Assembly (NCBI GenBank): GCA_030844895.1
Contig: CM061223.1
Span: forward strand, 5,132,676-5,196,675
DNA: 64,000 bases
Direction: 5' to 3'
Origin: Ambrosia x helenae
Lineage: Eukaryota; Streptophyta; Magnoliopsida; Asterales; Asteraceae
Of this stretch, positions 9,637 through 19,431 are shown piece after piece. The notes beneath the pieces are model-generated. The model was not told where the DNA came from, ran no database searches, and saw nothing but the letters and a program-made list of their open reading frames with translations. Each line of letters starts with the position of its first letter. The first letter of the stretch is position 1. Both the position numbers and the translations under genes were made by a program.

Positions 9637-11988
9637 TCAAGTGGTAGTCTCTGGAAAGAGGTGAGGATACTTAGACATCATTTGGTCCTCACGCTCCCAA
9701 GTAAACTCTGGGCCTCGTTTGGATTCCCAACGAACTTTTACAATAGGAATTCGGCTTCGCTTAAGCGTCTTGACATCTCGATCCATAATCTCCACAGGTT
9801 TCTCTATGAAGCGCATCGATTCGTCAATCTGGATATCCTCTAAAGGAACATGGAGGTTATCTTCAGCCAAACACTTCTTGAGATTAGAAACATGAAACGT
9901 TGGATGAACATTATTGAGCTCCGGTGGTAAATCGAGCTTGTAAGCCACCTTCCCAACTCGTTCAAGGATTTTAAAAGGGCCTACGAATCGTGGTGCAAGT
10001 TTTCCTTTCTTTCCAAACCGAAATACACCCTTCCAAGGTGAAACCTTGAGAAGTACCATGTCTCCGACTTGGAATTCTAGAGGTTTGCGCCTTTGATCGG
10101 CATAGCTCTTCTGTCTGCTTCGAGCAACTTGTAAGTTCTCACGAATGCGGTGAATTTTGTCTGTCGTTTCTTGTATCAGCTCGGGACCGGTGATTTGTGT
10201 TTCACCAACCTCGCTCCAACACACAGGGGAACGACATTTGCGACCGTAGAGTGCCTCAAATGGTGCCATGTTAATACTGGAATGGTAGCTGTTATTATAC
10301 GAGAACTCAACCAAGGGTAGGTGCGTGTCCCAATTACCACCAAAGTCGATGATGCACGCTCGAAGCATATCCTCCAATGTTTGGATGGTTCGTTCAGTTT
10401 GGCCATCCGTCTGTGGGTGATAAGCCGTGCTAAGATTTAGTTGTGTACCAAGTGCGGACTGAAATGTCTGCCAAAAGCGAGAAGTAAACCAGCTATCACG
10501 ATCGGAAATAATGTCTAGAGGAATACCATGACGGCTGACAATCTCACTGATGTAAATCTTAGCTAGTTTCTCAGCTGTGTAGGTCTCACGAATGGGTAGG
10601 AAGTGAGCAGATTTGGTCAAACGATCGACAATAACCCAGATACTGTCATGCCCGCGGGTGGTGCGTGGAAGCTTCGTGATGAAGTCCATAGCAATGCTCT
10701 CCCACTTCCATACTGGTATTTCTGGTTGCACAAGTAAACCAGATGGACGTTGGTGCTCAGCTTTGACTTTAGAACAAGTAAGGCATTTAGCCACATAAAG
10801 GGCTATGTCCTTTTTCATACCGGGCCACCAATACAAAGTACGCAGATCCTGATACATCTTATCTGCACCAGGGTGAATGGAATAACGAGACTTATGGGAC
10901 TCGTCCATGAGGAAGGTACGCAGGTTGTCACGATCAGGGATCCAAAGACGGTTCATGAAATACAGTAAGCCATTTTTGGTTTCCAACTGATTTTCGGCTC
11001 CACACGACATTTCTTCGTACATGTTGCCCTCAGTAACAGAGATATGTTGGGCTTCAATGATGCGGAGTTTGATATTAGACTGGACCTGAGCACAATAAAG
11101 CTGGGCATGACCTTTACGACTAAGGGCATCGGCTACAACATTCGCTTTGCCAGGATGGTAGCGAATCTCGCAGTCATAGTCATTTAACAACTCGACCCAT
11201 CGTCGTTGTCGTATGTTCAGATCTTTCTGGTTGAAAATGTGTTGAAGACTCTTGTGGTCAGTGAAGATCACACATTTTGTACCATATAAATAGTGACGCC
11301 AAATCTTAAGTGCGAAGACGACCGCTCCGAGCTCAAGATCATGGGTAGTGTAATTTTTCTCATGGTTTTTCAGTTGTCGTGATGCATATGCTATAACCTT
11401 GCCTCGTTGCATGAGAACACAACCAAGGCCTTGATTAGAGGCATCACAGTAAACCACGAAATCCTCACTGCCGTCCGGTAGGGTGAGAATTGGAGCATCA
11501 CACAGTTTCTGCTTCAAAGTCTGGAATGCTTCTTCCTGACTGGGTCCCCATACATATGGTTTATCCTTATGGGTCAAGGAAGTGAGAGGTAAAGCAATCT
11601 TGGAAAAGTTGAGAATAAATCGACGATAATAACCCGCTAAGCCAAGAAAAGAGCGAACTTCCGTGGGAGACTTGGGTGTAATCCAATTCTTAACAGCCTC
11701 AATCTTAGCTGGATCCACGTGTATACCCTTTTCACTGATAATGTGTCCCAAAAATTGAACCTCTTTAAGCCAGAATTCACACTTGGAGAATTTGGCATAC
11801 AGTTGTTCATTCTTCAAAAGACCCAAAATTTGTCTAAGGTGTTGCTCGTGGGCTGATTTGGTTTTAGAGTAAATGAGAATGTCATCGATGAAAACAATTA
11901 CGAACTTATCCAAGAAGGGTTTGCACACGCGATTCATGAGATCCATGAAGACAGCGGGTGCATTCGTTAGCCCAAAAGGCATAACCAT
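9637..11988 (-). CDS. pol: Tekay-like pol: RT, RNase H, integrase, chromodomain
   Basis: A 783-residue frame. It opens in the middle of reverse transcriptase (VMPFGLTNAPAVFMDLMNRV, then catalytic FIDDILIYS at about residues 32-41). RNase H follows (VVYCDASNQGLGCVLMQ; TDHKSLQHIF). Integrase has the HHCC zinc finger (SIHPGADKMY to CLTCSKVK) and the D, D, E residues in MDFITKLP, ISDRDSWF and QTERTIQTLEDML; the W in ISDRDSWF replaces the usual R. The C-terminus (VEIMDRDVKTLKRS to GPEFTWEREDQM) is a chromodomain-like module that in chromoviruses directs integration to marked chromatin. The true reading starts in the overlapping upstream frame; a single-base change near 12131-12138 separates them. 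Confidence 0.95.
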   Translation of the reverse strand: MVMPFGLTNAPAVFMDLMNRVCKPFLDKFVIVFIDDILIYSKTKSAHEQHLRQILGLLKNEQLYAKFSKCEFWLKEVQFLGHIISEKGIHVDPAKIEAVKNWITPKSPTEVRSFLGLAGYYRRFILNFSKIALPLTSLTHKDKPYVWGPSQEEAFQTLKQKLCDAPILTLPDGSEDFVVYCDASNQGLGCVLMQRGKVIAYASRQLKNHEKNYTTHDLELGAVVFALKIWRHYLYGTKCVIFTDHKSLQHIFNQKDLNIRQRRWVELLNDYDCEIRYHPGKANVVADALSRKGHAQLYCAQVQSNIKLRIIEAQHISVTEGNMYEEMSCGAENQLETKNGLLYFMNRLWIPDRDNLRTFLMDESHKSRYSIHPGADKMYQDLRTLYWWPGMKKDIALYVAKCLTCSKVKAEHQRPSGLLVQPEIPVWKWESIAMDFITKLPRTTRGHDSIWVIVDRLTKSAHFLPIRETYTAEKLAKIYISEIVSRHGIPLDIISDRDSWFTSRFWQTFQSALGTQLNLSTAYHPQTDGQTERTIQTLEDMLRACIIDFGGNWDTHLPLVEFSYNNSYHSSINMAPFEALYGRKCRSPVCWSEVGETQITGPELIQETTDKIHRIRENLQVARSRQKSYADQRRKPLEFQVGDMVLLKVSPWKGVFRFGKKGKLAPRFVGPFKILERVGKVAYKLDLPPELNNVHPTFHVSNLKKCLAEDNLHVPLEDIQIDESMRFIEKPVEIMDRDVKTLKRSRIPIVKVRWESKRGPEFTWEREDQMMSKYPHLFPETTT

Positions 11989-14201
11989 AAACTCGTAATG
12001 CCCATAACGTGTACGGAAAGCTGTTTTTGGAATGTCGTCTTCATGGACTCGTAGCTGATGATATCCCGAACGAAGATCGATCTTTGAGAAACAAGTCGAA
12101 CCTTGAAGTTGATCAAAGAGGTCATCAATGCGGGTAAAGGGTACCGGTTTTTAATGGTGAGTTTATTCAACTCCCGGTAATCAATACACATACGGAAAGA
12201 TCCATCCTTCTTCTTTACAAACAAAACTGGAGCTCCCCAAGGTGATGAACTGGGACGAATGAAACCCTTGTCTGCCAACTCTTGAAGTTGACTCGCAAGT
12301 TCTTGCATCTCGGAAGGTGCAAGGCGGTATGGAGATTTAGCAACGGGCGTAGCACCAGGTACAAGATCAATACGAAATTCGACAGGACGCACTGGTGGAA
12401 GTCCCGGTAAATCATCAGGAAAAACTTCGGGAAACTCGCGGACAACAGGAACATCTTGAATACTTTTGTCTTTACCTTTCTTTTCCACAATATGGGCCAA
12501 GAAAGCTACGTATTTCTTGCGTAGATATTTCTGTGCTTGGGTGCAAGACATGAGTTTAAGACTACTGGACGGTTTCTCACCATAAACCCGTAAAAAGTCA
12601 CCCGATGCGAGAGGAAACCGAATAAATTTCTCAAAGCAGACAACTTCGGCATGATGTTTAGAAAGCCAATCCATACCCACGATAACATCAAAGCTTCCCA
12701 ATTTCATGGGTATAAGATCAATGGTGAAGTCATGTTCGTTAAGGCTAAGAGTACAACCCTGAATAATAGAATCGATTGAGATGGGTTTACCATCTGCGAC
12801 CTCGACCGTGAAAGGCGCTCCTAATCTAGAGCGAGTGTGAGATAATAGAGGTTCGAATGCTAATGACACAAAACTTTTATCCGCACCAGTATCAAATAAA
12901 ATTGAAGCATAACGACCATCAAGTAAAAACGTACCATTCACCACGTCATTTGTTTCCTGAGCTTCTGTTGCATTGATGTTGAAAGCTCGACCACGAGCCA
13001 CTGGGTTTGCTGCATGGTTTGCTGGAACAAGTGCTGGACATTGGTTTCTGAAGTGGTTCGGATCACCACAATTGAAGCAAGCTCGACCATATGCTATAGG
13101 TTGTGGGTTTTGGCGAGCTGGTTGAGGGTTAACAGGTTGAGCATTAATAGGTTGAGGTCGAAACGTAGATCGACATGTGGCAGCTACATGACCATACCTA
13201 CCACAGGTGGTACAGTGGCGGCAAGGAAAATTTGCGGGGTGATGGTACTGACAGGTGGCACACTTGGGTAAGTTTCCACTATAAACCTTCTTAACAGGAG
13301 GAGCCTGAGCCATTGGAGCCTGGGCTATTGGAGCCTGAGTTACTGGGGCCACAACAGCATAGTTCCTACCCCTGGACTTCCGTTTCTTAGTGTTGGAACC
13401 GGTATTGTCTACAGCAACTCTTGATGATTCAGTAGTAGGGGTGGGGGTCTTCTCAGTTGATTTCTTGGTTCCTTTCCTAACCAAATTTCCCTTTTTGACG
13501 TGCTTGTCAGTCAAGGAGGTTGCAAGCTGAATGGCTTCTTCCACCGTAGTGGGTCTGCTTCCAGTGACTACATCTTGAATTAGGTCAGGCAGTCCCTCAA
13601 TATACTTCTCGATTGCTCGAGAGACTGGGGTAACCATGTGTGGAACCAAAATACTGAGCTCATGATAACGAGTGTTGTATGCAAGATTTTCACCACTGTC
13701 CTGTTTCAACCCATGGAACTCTTCCTCTAGCTTCCTCATTTCATTCCTAGGGCAGAACTTGGCGATCATAAGTTCCTTGACCTCAGTCCAAGACAAGGAT
13801 AGAGCAACATCAGCGCCCCGATTACGCTTCTCACCATTCCACCAGGTCAATGCCCCCTTTTGAAGGACACTGGTAGCATAGCGAACGCGGAGGTTATCAG
13901 GACACTCGCTGTTCACGAAGGTACTTTCCATACTTTCAAACCATTGGAGGAGGCCAGTAGCACCCTCCTCTCCAGTAAACTTCGTGGGATTGCATGAGTT
14001 GAAGTGTTTGAAGGTACACCGAGTTTGAGTTGCACCCTCAGTATTGGTACTGTTGCTGTTCTGGGTTAACTCACTAACAAGATTCGGAATCACTGCAGCA
14101 ATTTGCTCAGCGACAAGAGAAGCAAGGCGACGATCAGAACGTTGTCCAGAGGCACGAACAGTGCGTTGGCTAGCATCACGGAGCATACGGCGAGCAGACA
14201 T
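11967..14201 (-). CDS. gag-pol: Tekay-like gag, protease and start of RT
   Basis: 744 residues from the ATG at 14201. The gag capsid region includes FESMESTFVNSECPDNLRVR and ALTWWNGEKRNRG (about residues 87-125). Two cysteine-rich knuckles follow, an unusual CATCQYHHPANFPC-type one and a canonical CFNCGDPNHFRNQC (CX2CX4HX4C). The aspartic protease motif LFDTGADKSFVS is present. The RT begins at EFPEVFPDDLPGLPP and reaches CIDYRELNKLTIKNRYPLP, after which the frame shifts and ends in unrelated residues. In Tekay elements gag and pol are one frame, so the shift near 12131-12138 is a mutation and this copy should be unable to make functional RT. Confidence 0.93.
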   Translation of the reverse strand: MSARRMLRDASQRTVRASGQRSDRRLASLVAEQIAAVIPNLVSELTQNSNSTNTEGATQTRCTFKHFNSCNPTKFTGEEGATGLLQWFESMESTFVNSECPDNLRVRYATSVLQKGALTWWNGEKRNRGADVALSLSWTEVKELMIAKFCPRNEMRKLEEEFHGLKQDSGENLAYNTRYHELSILVPHMVTPVSRAIEKYIEGLPDLIQDVVTGSRPTTVEEAIQLATSLTDKHVKKGNLVRKGTKKSTEKTPTPTTESSRVAVDNTGSNTKKRKSRGRNYAVVAPVTQAPIAQAPMAQAPPVKKVYSGNLPKCATCQYHHPANFPCRHCTTCGRYGHVAATCRSTFRPQPINAQPVNPQPARQNPQPIAYGRACFNCGDPNHFRNQCPALVPANHAANPVARGRAFNINATEAQETNDVVNGTFLLDGRYASILFDTGADKSFVSLAFEPLLSHTRSRLGAPFTVEVADGKPISIDSIIQGCTLSLNEHDFTIDLIPMKLGSFDVIVGMDWLSKHHAEVVCFEKFIRFPLASGDFLRVYGEKPSSSLKLMSCTQAQKYLRKKYVAFLAHIVEKKGKDKSIQDVPVVREFPEVFPDDLPGLPPVRPVEFRIDLVPGATPVAKSPYRLAPSEMQELASQLQELADKGFIRPSSSPWGAPVLFVKKKDGSFRMCIDYRELNKLTIKNRYPLPALMTSLINFKVRLVSQRSIFVRDIISYESMKTTFQKQLSVHVMGITSLWLCLLG

Positions 14202-14878
14202 CTACAAGACAGTCAATGAAAAGTTATGAGATTAATAAATGTAAGTGTAATATTGCATAAGAGTTATGATCACAAGATATTGTATGTGTAATAGAGGTAT
14301 ATCATTTGAAATATATGTATAACATGTTTGGATTGCCCTTGTCTAGCTATAAAGCCCAACAAGAACGTTGACTTTTCAAAGAGATTGAGCCCAATGGTGA
14401 TCAAAGAAGACATGCTTTAGCCTATAAGTGGACACTCACTCCAGGAATCCCCAGGTAAGCATAACAGGTCCGTAAATGGATTTATGCGCTATGCTTGCCT
14501 ATGCCAGAAAACCCAGTGTACAGGCGTCCACCCTTCCAGATTGCACGTGTCCTTTTTCACACTCATTAGAGTTCAACAACTTTGAAGGAGCAAAATAAGA
14601 GTAGGCATTTTGCCTAAGAGTGTCTTCATGAAAGGTACTGCTCCCGCTCCATGGTGATGTAGTCTTTCCACTCCTTGTAGGACACCATCCTTATATGTCA
14701 TGATGAAAGATGAGGAGAAAGGAGGAGAAAAGGAAAGATTAAGGAAGGAAAGTGAAGGGTAATGAGAGGGATGATAAATTAGGAAGTGTTGTACCTGAAA
14801 GTTGAAATTCGGTTATAGTCTAGGCTAAGAGGCATTCTAATAACCTAATTCCCTATAACCATGGCTCTGATACCAATC
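14202..14878 (-). other. Retrotransposon 5' leader
   Basis: Untranslated sequence between the 5' LTR and gag. No frame of note. It carries the primer binding site at the LTR edge and should hold packaging signals. Confidence 0.7.
14864..14875 (-). promoter_or_regulatory. Primer binding site for initiator tRNA-Met
   Basis: The minus strand reads TGGTATCAGAGC, complementary to the 3' end of plant initiator tRNA-Met, three bases inside the 5' LTR. Confidence 0.93.
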
Positions 14879-17455
14879 TGTAACACCCCAACCGATGGCG
14901 GAATCATCGAGGTGTCACGTAGTGACGATTGTTCAAAAGCACATGGTACTTAAATGTAAATATTATTAAATGAAACCCAAAAATTGTCTTACAAGGAAAA
15001 TGGAAATACAAGGTCTTAAATGAAACATAAATAATGAAATAACTGCATAATAAAGCGCTAAAAGTATCTTGATCAAACTGCACCTGAAACATGTACAAAA
15101 ATAGGTTTGGTCAACATAAGAAATGTTGGTGAGCATTCCTAGATTTGATATATATAGTAGGTTAAAAAGTTATACAATTCAAGTGCAAGCTACAGTGCAA
15201 ATATGTAAACTATGTATCATACAAATGAGCGAAATCAACCCTGTGACTGTATAATGTACTGTATGAACTGTAGTGTACTCAACCAATAAATGGATGATAA
15301 CTTAACAATGACCACGGATTCTCCGATGAAAAAGGGGGAGAATCAATCTAGGCGGGTTGTCAATCCAAATAGCGCTATCCAATGTTAAGGTCGGCTTGTA
15401 CCATGTTAATGATTTCACTAAGTACAAATGTAATCCACATGTATTGTCTAAGCATAAAGCACGTTGTAAGCAATGCACATAGTACTAGAATTGTATTGTA
15501 AAAATGTAATCTTGTATTTGAAATTGTAATAGTGTACATGTAACACCCCAAAAATGTATAAAAGCAAAAAGGGGTAGGAATACTCATTGTTCACGTAGTA
15601 ACTTGAAATTGGACTGGACAACGAAATATGAACTTGAGATTTCTCCCAAAAGATTAACCTAAAGTAATTGATAATGTGTGAGTGAAATAACTCTAGGATG
15701 CATGTATATCTAGGGCTTCGAATTGGGGATTACGTTTATTTGTGTTAATAAACAAATTGTTTGTTAATTATGAGAAATTTAATAACTAAATAAATAAAAG
15801 TCTTTTAATGAAATTTGAATTTAGGATATACACAATAAAGTGTTTGAAGTATAGAAATAATTTTTATAAAATTATTTCATTTAAAATAGATGTTTAAATC
15901 TATTTATTTATAAATAGTCATTATTTAACTTTAATATTCAAAAATACTAAAATTAAAGAATTCTTATTTTAAAAATCATATTTCTGTTCTAAATGATTAA
16001 AAATAATTTGTATAAAATTTTGGTGCAAAAATGATGAAAATTGGATTTGTTATGATTTAATTATGATTAAATCTAACAAAAATTGATTAAAAATATAAAA
16101 TAAATGATTTTACTGAATTAAAAATTATTTCAGTAAAGTTTAACTTTAAATAAAGTCAGGATAAATTTTGGAGAATTTAATAAAATTGTTTTGATGTATA
16201 AATGGATTTTTATAAATCTAATAGATTAAAAATGATTTAATTATTATAAATATTAAATAAATGAATTTCTGAAAAATAAAAATTATAAATGAAACTTTTA
16301 TAACAGATTAAATAAATGTAATTTTTTTAGAATTTATAAAATAGTTTTGGTATTTTAAAAAGAATTTAAAAGATTTAAAAGGATTTAATATTTATATATA
16401 TTTAATTGTTTGTTTTCAAAAAGAAAAGAAAAGAAAAAGAAGCAAAACCGGTCAGAGCCGGGACTCGAACCCGGGTGACCTCTGTTGTGGACCACAGTCA
16501 CAACCACTTGGCCTAGGCCGGTGGTTGTGATATTTCTGGGTTAAAAATAAATATATGCGCGATGTGAAAACTGGTTTATCCCCAAAACACACGTATAAAC
16601 CCTAGATTCTGCAATAATGCAATTCACTCATCACTAGCCCAATTGATGTTAGGGCTTTTGATGAGTGAACGCCGGTGAATAAAACCCATCAAGAATATTA
16701 AGCTTACAGTGTGTAATCGTGGTTAATTGACTGGTCAAAGACCAAAGTCAAACGTCGTGCAAGAAGGAGATCAACAGAGATGTTTAGAACAATTGGAGGT
16801 TTAGGAAGATGAGTGAGCGAGTTGTTAAGCTGTTCCAAGGCTCAATTTATAGTGGGGATCAATAGGTTAGGTTAATTGGTAAGTTGACCCTGATTAATTA
16901 TCATACGCGTTCGAATTCAAAATTGGTCAACGATCTGGTGTCAATTGACGTGTAGATGAGTTGTAATAGGCCGATAATTGTACAAATTTGCCAATTATAG
17001 ATCAATCAAGCATTGATCTTGATTGATTATACAAACGCGTCCAAGCAGTTGACTTTCCAAGTCAAAACTGCTGGATTTATAACGCGTATAAGATAAATGA
17101 GTGACCGGGTTATAACAGACAAGCTGGTCCAGCCCAGTTGGTTAAGTGTGTGTGTAGCTGTGGCTTTGGCGCGGGTTCGAACCCCGGCCAAAGCAGATAA
17201 TTGTTTTTATTTTTATAAACAGCCTAAGGAGGATTGGGCCTGGGATGATGGGCCAGACAGTTAGGGTTTGGGCTGGGCTTGGAGGCTGTTGGGCTTCATC
17301 AAGTGGGCCACAACATAATAATTATTATTATTATTATTATTATATATGATTAAACGAACCCGAATTAAATGCTCAAGAATAACGTCACGTTTATTAACCG
17401 TGGTATAACGTACAGATAATAAATAAAAAAAATACAATGAAAGTGACGGATCACA
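14879..17455 (-). repeat. 5' LTR of Tekay-like element
   Basis: Matches 7017-9598 base for base except for the few differences listed for the whole element. It drives transcription on the minus strand; the TATA-like CTATAAATTG is at 16843-16852. It contains the same two tRNA-like modules (16449-16522, 17126-17195). Confidence 0.93.
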
Positions 17456-17567
17456 ATCGTCATCTTTAACCACATGAACCCTAACCATCGTTTGGGCTTG
17501 AGTAAACAAACGCATAATTATCCTCAATGTCATTCCACCCCTCAATTCCCGCCTCATCTAACCACAT

Positions 17568-18250
17568 ATAGGGGTGTTCATCGGTTCGGTTTACGGTTTA
17601 TTTGGTTTATTCGATTCGGTTTATTCGGTTTTTCAAAATTTTGTACTCCAAACCAAAAACCAAACCAAACCAAATTAGTAATATGAAAACCAAACCAAAT
17701 TGAATTCGGTTTGGTTTCGGTTTAAAACCAAACAAACCAATTTCAACCAAATTGAAACGAAGTTTTTTTTTCTCTAACTTATCTACCTCTGTGTTCCGAA
17801 ATCCGAATAGAAAGATAGTAATTAATATAACTCAAACCACGCAAATACAAACATCATAGAAATTAGAAATAGTAAATAAGTCTTTTCAAATTCCACAAAT
17901 TATAAATAAAGTTCAAACTTAAATCTTTCTCCAACTCTAATGAACCTACATACGAAAATAAAGAGATATTAATATTAAACATATACTGGGCTTATATATT
18001 ATATATGGGTTATTAAATATTATTATTTTTATTTAATAATTAATTATTTTACCGGTTTATTCGGTTATCCAAACAAACCAAATAAACCAAATAAAAAAAA
18101 TGTAGAACCAAAAACCAAACCAAACACCGAATTAGCAATTCGGTTTCGGTTAAAACCAAACCAAATACCAAATTCGTTGTTTGGATTGGTTTTTTCGGTT
18201 ACGGTTATGGTTCGGTTTTTATTTGGTTTGCGGTTTTTCTGAACACCACT
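17568..18250. mobile_element. hAT MITE rich in GGTTCGGTTT-type motifs
   Basis: Ends ATAGGGGTGTTCA and, on the complement, AGTGGTGTTCA; flanked by the 8-bp duplication AACCACAT at 17560-17567 and 18251-18258. The interior is built of reiterated CGGTTT and AAACC(A) units near both ends and is AT-rich in the middle. No coding capacity. 8-bp duplications point to hAT. Confidence 0.8.
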
Positions 18251-18341
18251 AACCACATATAAACAAAACCCTAATTTAAAAATAATGATAATAAAAATAA
18301 TGATAAATAAATATATAAACCTAAATATTGAAAAGAAATAC

Positions 18342-18513
18342 CGGAAAAAGGAGCGGAGAGAGTGTCGTCGGTGAAAGCTGGGGGACCGGTGGCGTTAAGA
18401 TTGAAGCCTGAAACGAGGAAGATTGAGTGTATAGCGAAAACGAGTTTATCAGCTAAGTTACGGAAATTATGTCTGGACGATTGTTGCTTCAGAATAATCG
18501 CCCAAAAAATCAC
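18342..18513 (-). pseudogene. Captured exon 1 of a PI31-type proteasome regulator
   Basis: The minus strand from the ATG at 18513 reads FRNLADKLVFAIHSIFLVSG followed by FNLNATGPPAFTDDTLSAP. This resembles the N-terminus of plant PI31 proteasome regulators (pattern FRNxxDKxAFAVHxxFLASGYxLxATGPPAF, recalled). A GTATTTC donor-like site follows at 18340-18341. No further PI31 exon is found in the element, so it is a captured fragment. The ORF continues past the exon only as intron read-through. Confidence 0.7.
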
Positions 18514-18679
18514 CGAATGAATTGAGTAGCTACTTGTTGCTTCGTTTTAACAATCATGTTTGTGAACTTGAACCCTAGATATTAGTAAAGGTTTTGAGAG
18601 AGGGGGGGGGGGGAATGAAATTTTAGGGGGAATTAACGGGTTTCAAAAATTTTTAAAGATGATAATAAAAGATTACACA

Positions 18680-18870
18680 CATATTATGATTGTGTCATAT
18701 TTCTTTTTTTTTTTTACGACATTTAAACAATGACACATAAAAATATGTGTCATAAATTCTTCTGATTTTGTAAACAATGACGTTTTTTTTACGACACACA
18801 CTTTTGTGTGTCATAAAATGAGTGTGCATCATCTTTTGTGTGTCATTAAAGGTGTTTTTTTCTAGTAATG
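18680..18870. repeat. CACTA right subterminal repeats and end
   Basis: Repeated GTGTCATA, GACACACA and ACGACA motifs precede the terminal TTTTTTTCTAGTAATG. These are the same motif set as at the left end, in opposite orientation overall. Confidence 0.8.
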
Positions 18871-19431
18871 AACCTACCCCCTCCCACCGACCACATGCCA
18901 CCAACCACACCACCACCTGCCACCCGCGTCTCCACTCCCTACCACCCCACCTGCAACTACCATATGGCATCTTCTCTTTCCACTATCTTATCCCTTCCAC
19001 CATTTCCGAAAAACATCCACCACCAACCATCGCTACTATCTCCAAAAAAAAATCTACCACCATCTACGAAATACATCTACAACCACCAAACATTGCCACC
19101 ATCTCCGATAACAAATTTTGGGTATATTTACCTATCAAAAGGGAGAGGAATGTGAGAAAGTTTCAAGGGAGAGAAAGAGCAAGAGAGAGAATGATAAACA
19201 TGTTCAAGAGCCTTCTCATGAACCCTAGTTTGTCACCACCGCATGATATCTTCAATCTTAAGCACAATTGATGTTAATGGTCACAGGCGGTGGTGTAGCT
19301 GACAATAGATGGTGGTAGCTCACCATAACTTATAGAGAGAGATAGAGGGAGTTAAGGAGAGAGAGAGAGAGAGAGTGTTCTGTGTGTGAGTGGGAGAGAG
19401 GGTTGATGGAGAGAGAAGGCTTTATGGTTTA
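18871..19431. other. Flank of CACTA element, low complexity
   Basis: CCACC-rich sequence to about 19110 and GA-rich sequence at 19330-19420. The open frames here are products of low complexity; I do not call a gene. Confidence 0.5.

Larger units (their letters stand above)
7017..17455 (-). mobile_element. Ty3/Gypsy retrotransposon, Tekay-like chromovirus
   Basis: A complete 10,439-bp element in minus orientation: 5' LTR 14879-17455, primer binding site, gag-protease-RT frame, RT-RNaseH-integrase-chromodomain frame, polypurine tract, 3' LTR 7017-9598. The two LTRs (2,577 and 2,582 bp) differ, as far as I could compare, by one substitution (9262 against 17124), one ATT unit and a 2-base deletion near the border. 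That is under 0.1 percent, so insertion was very recent. A C-terminal chromodomain-like region, long LTRs and an initiator-Met primer site fit the Tekay/Del clade. The coding region is intact except for one frameshift in RT. Confidence 0.93.
1164..18870. mobile_element. Non-autonomous CACTA (En/Spm-like) transposon
   Basis: The left end starts CACTACTGGAAAAATAACC at 1164. The right end, read on the complement, starts CATTACTAGAAAAAAACACC at 18870. The trinucleotide AAC lies immediately outside both ends (1161-1163 and 18871-18873), the 3-bp target duplication expected of CACTA elements. Both ends carry many direct and inverted copies of a TGACAC/GTGTCA motif. The span is 17,707 bp, but 10,439 bp is a Tekay-like retrotransposon, 683 bp a hAT MITE and about 2.7 kb a Helitron with duplication. 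No CACTA transposase is recognisable, so it must have moved with enzymes supplied in trans. Two short host-gene fragments lie inside, on the minus strand. Confidence 0.85.

Noticed and set aside
18822..19271. 149-residue open frame rich in Pro, Thr and His
   Set aside because: It runs across CCACC-type low-complexity DNA and the CACTA border; no domain and a composition expected of simple sequence.
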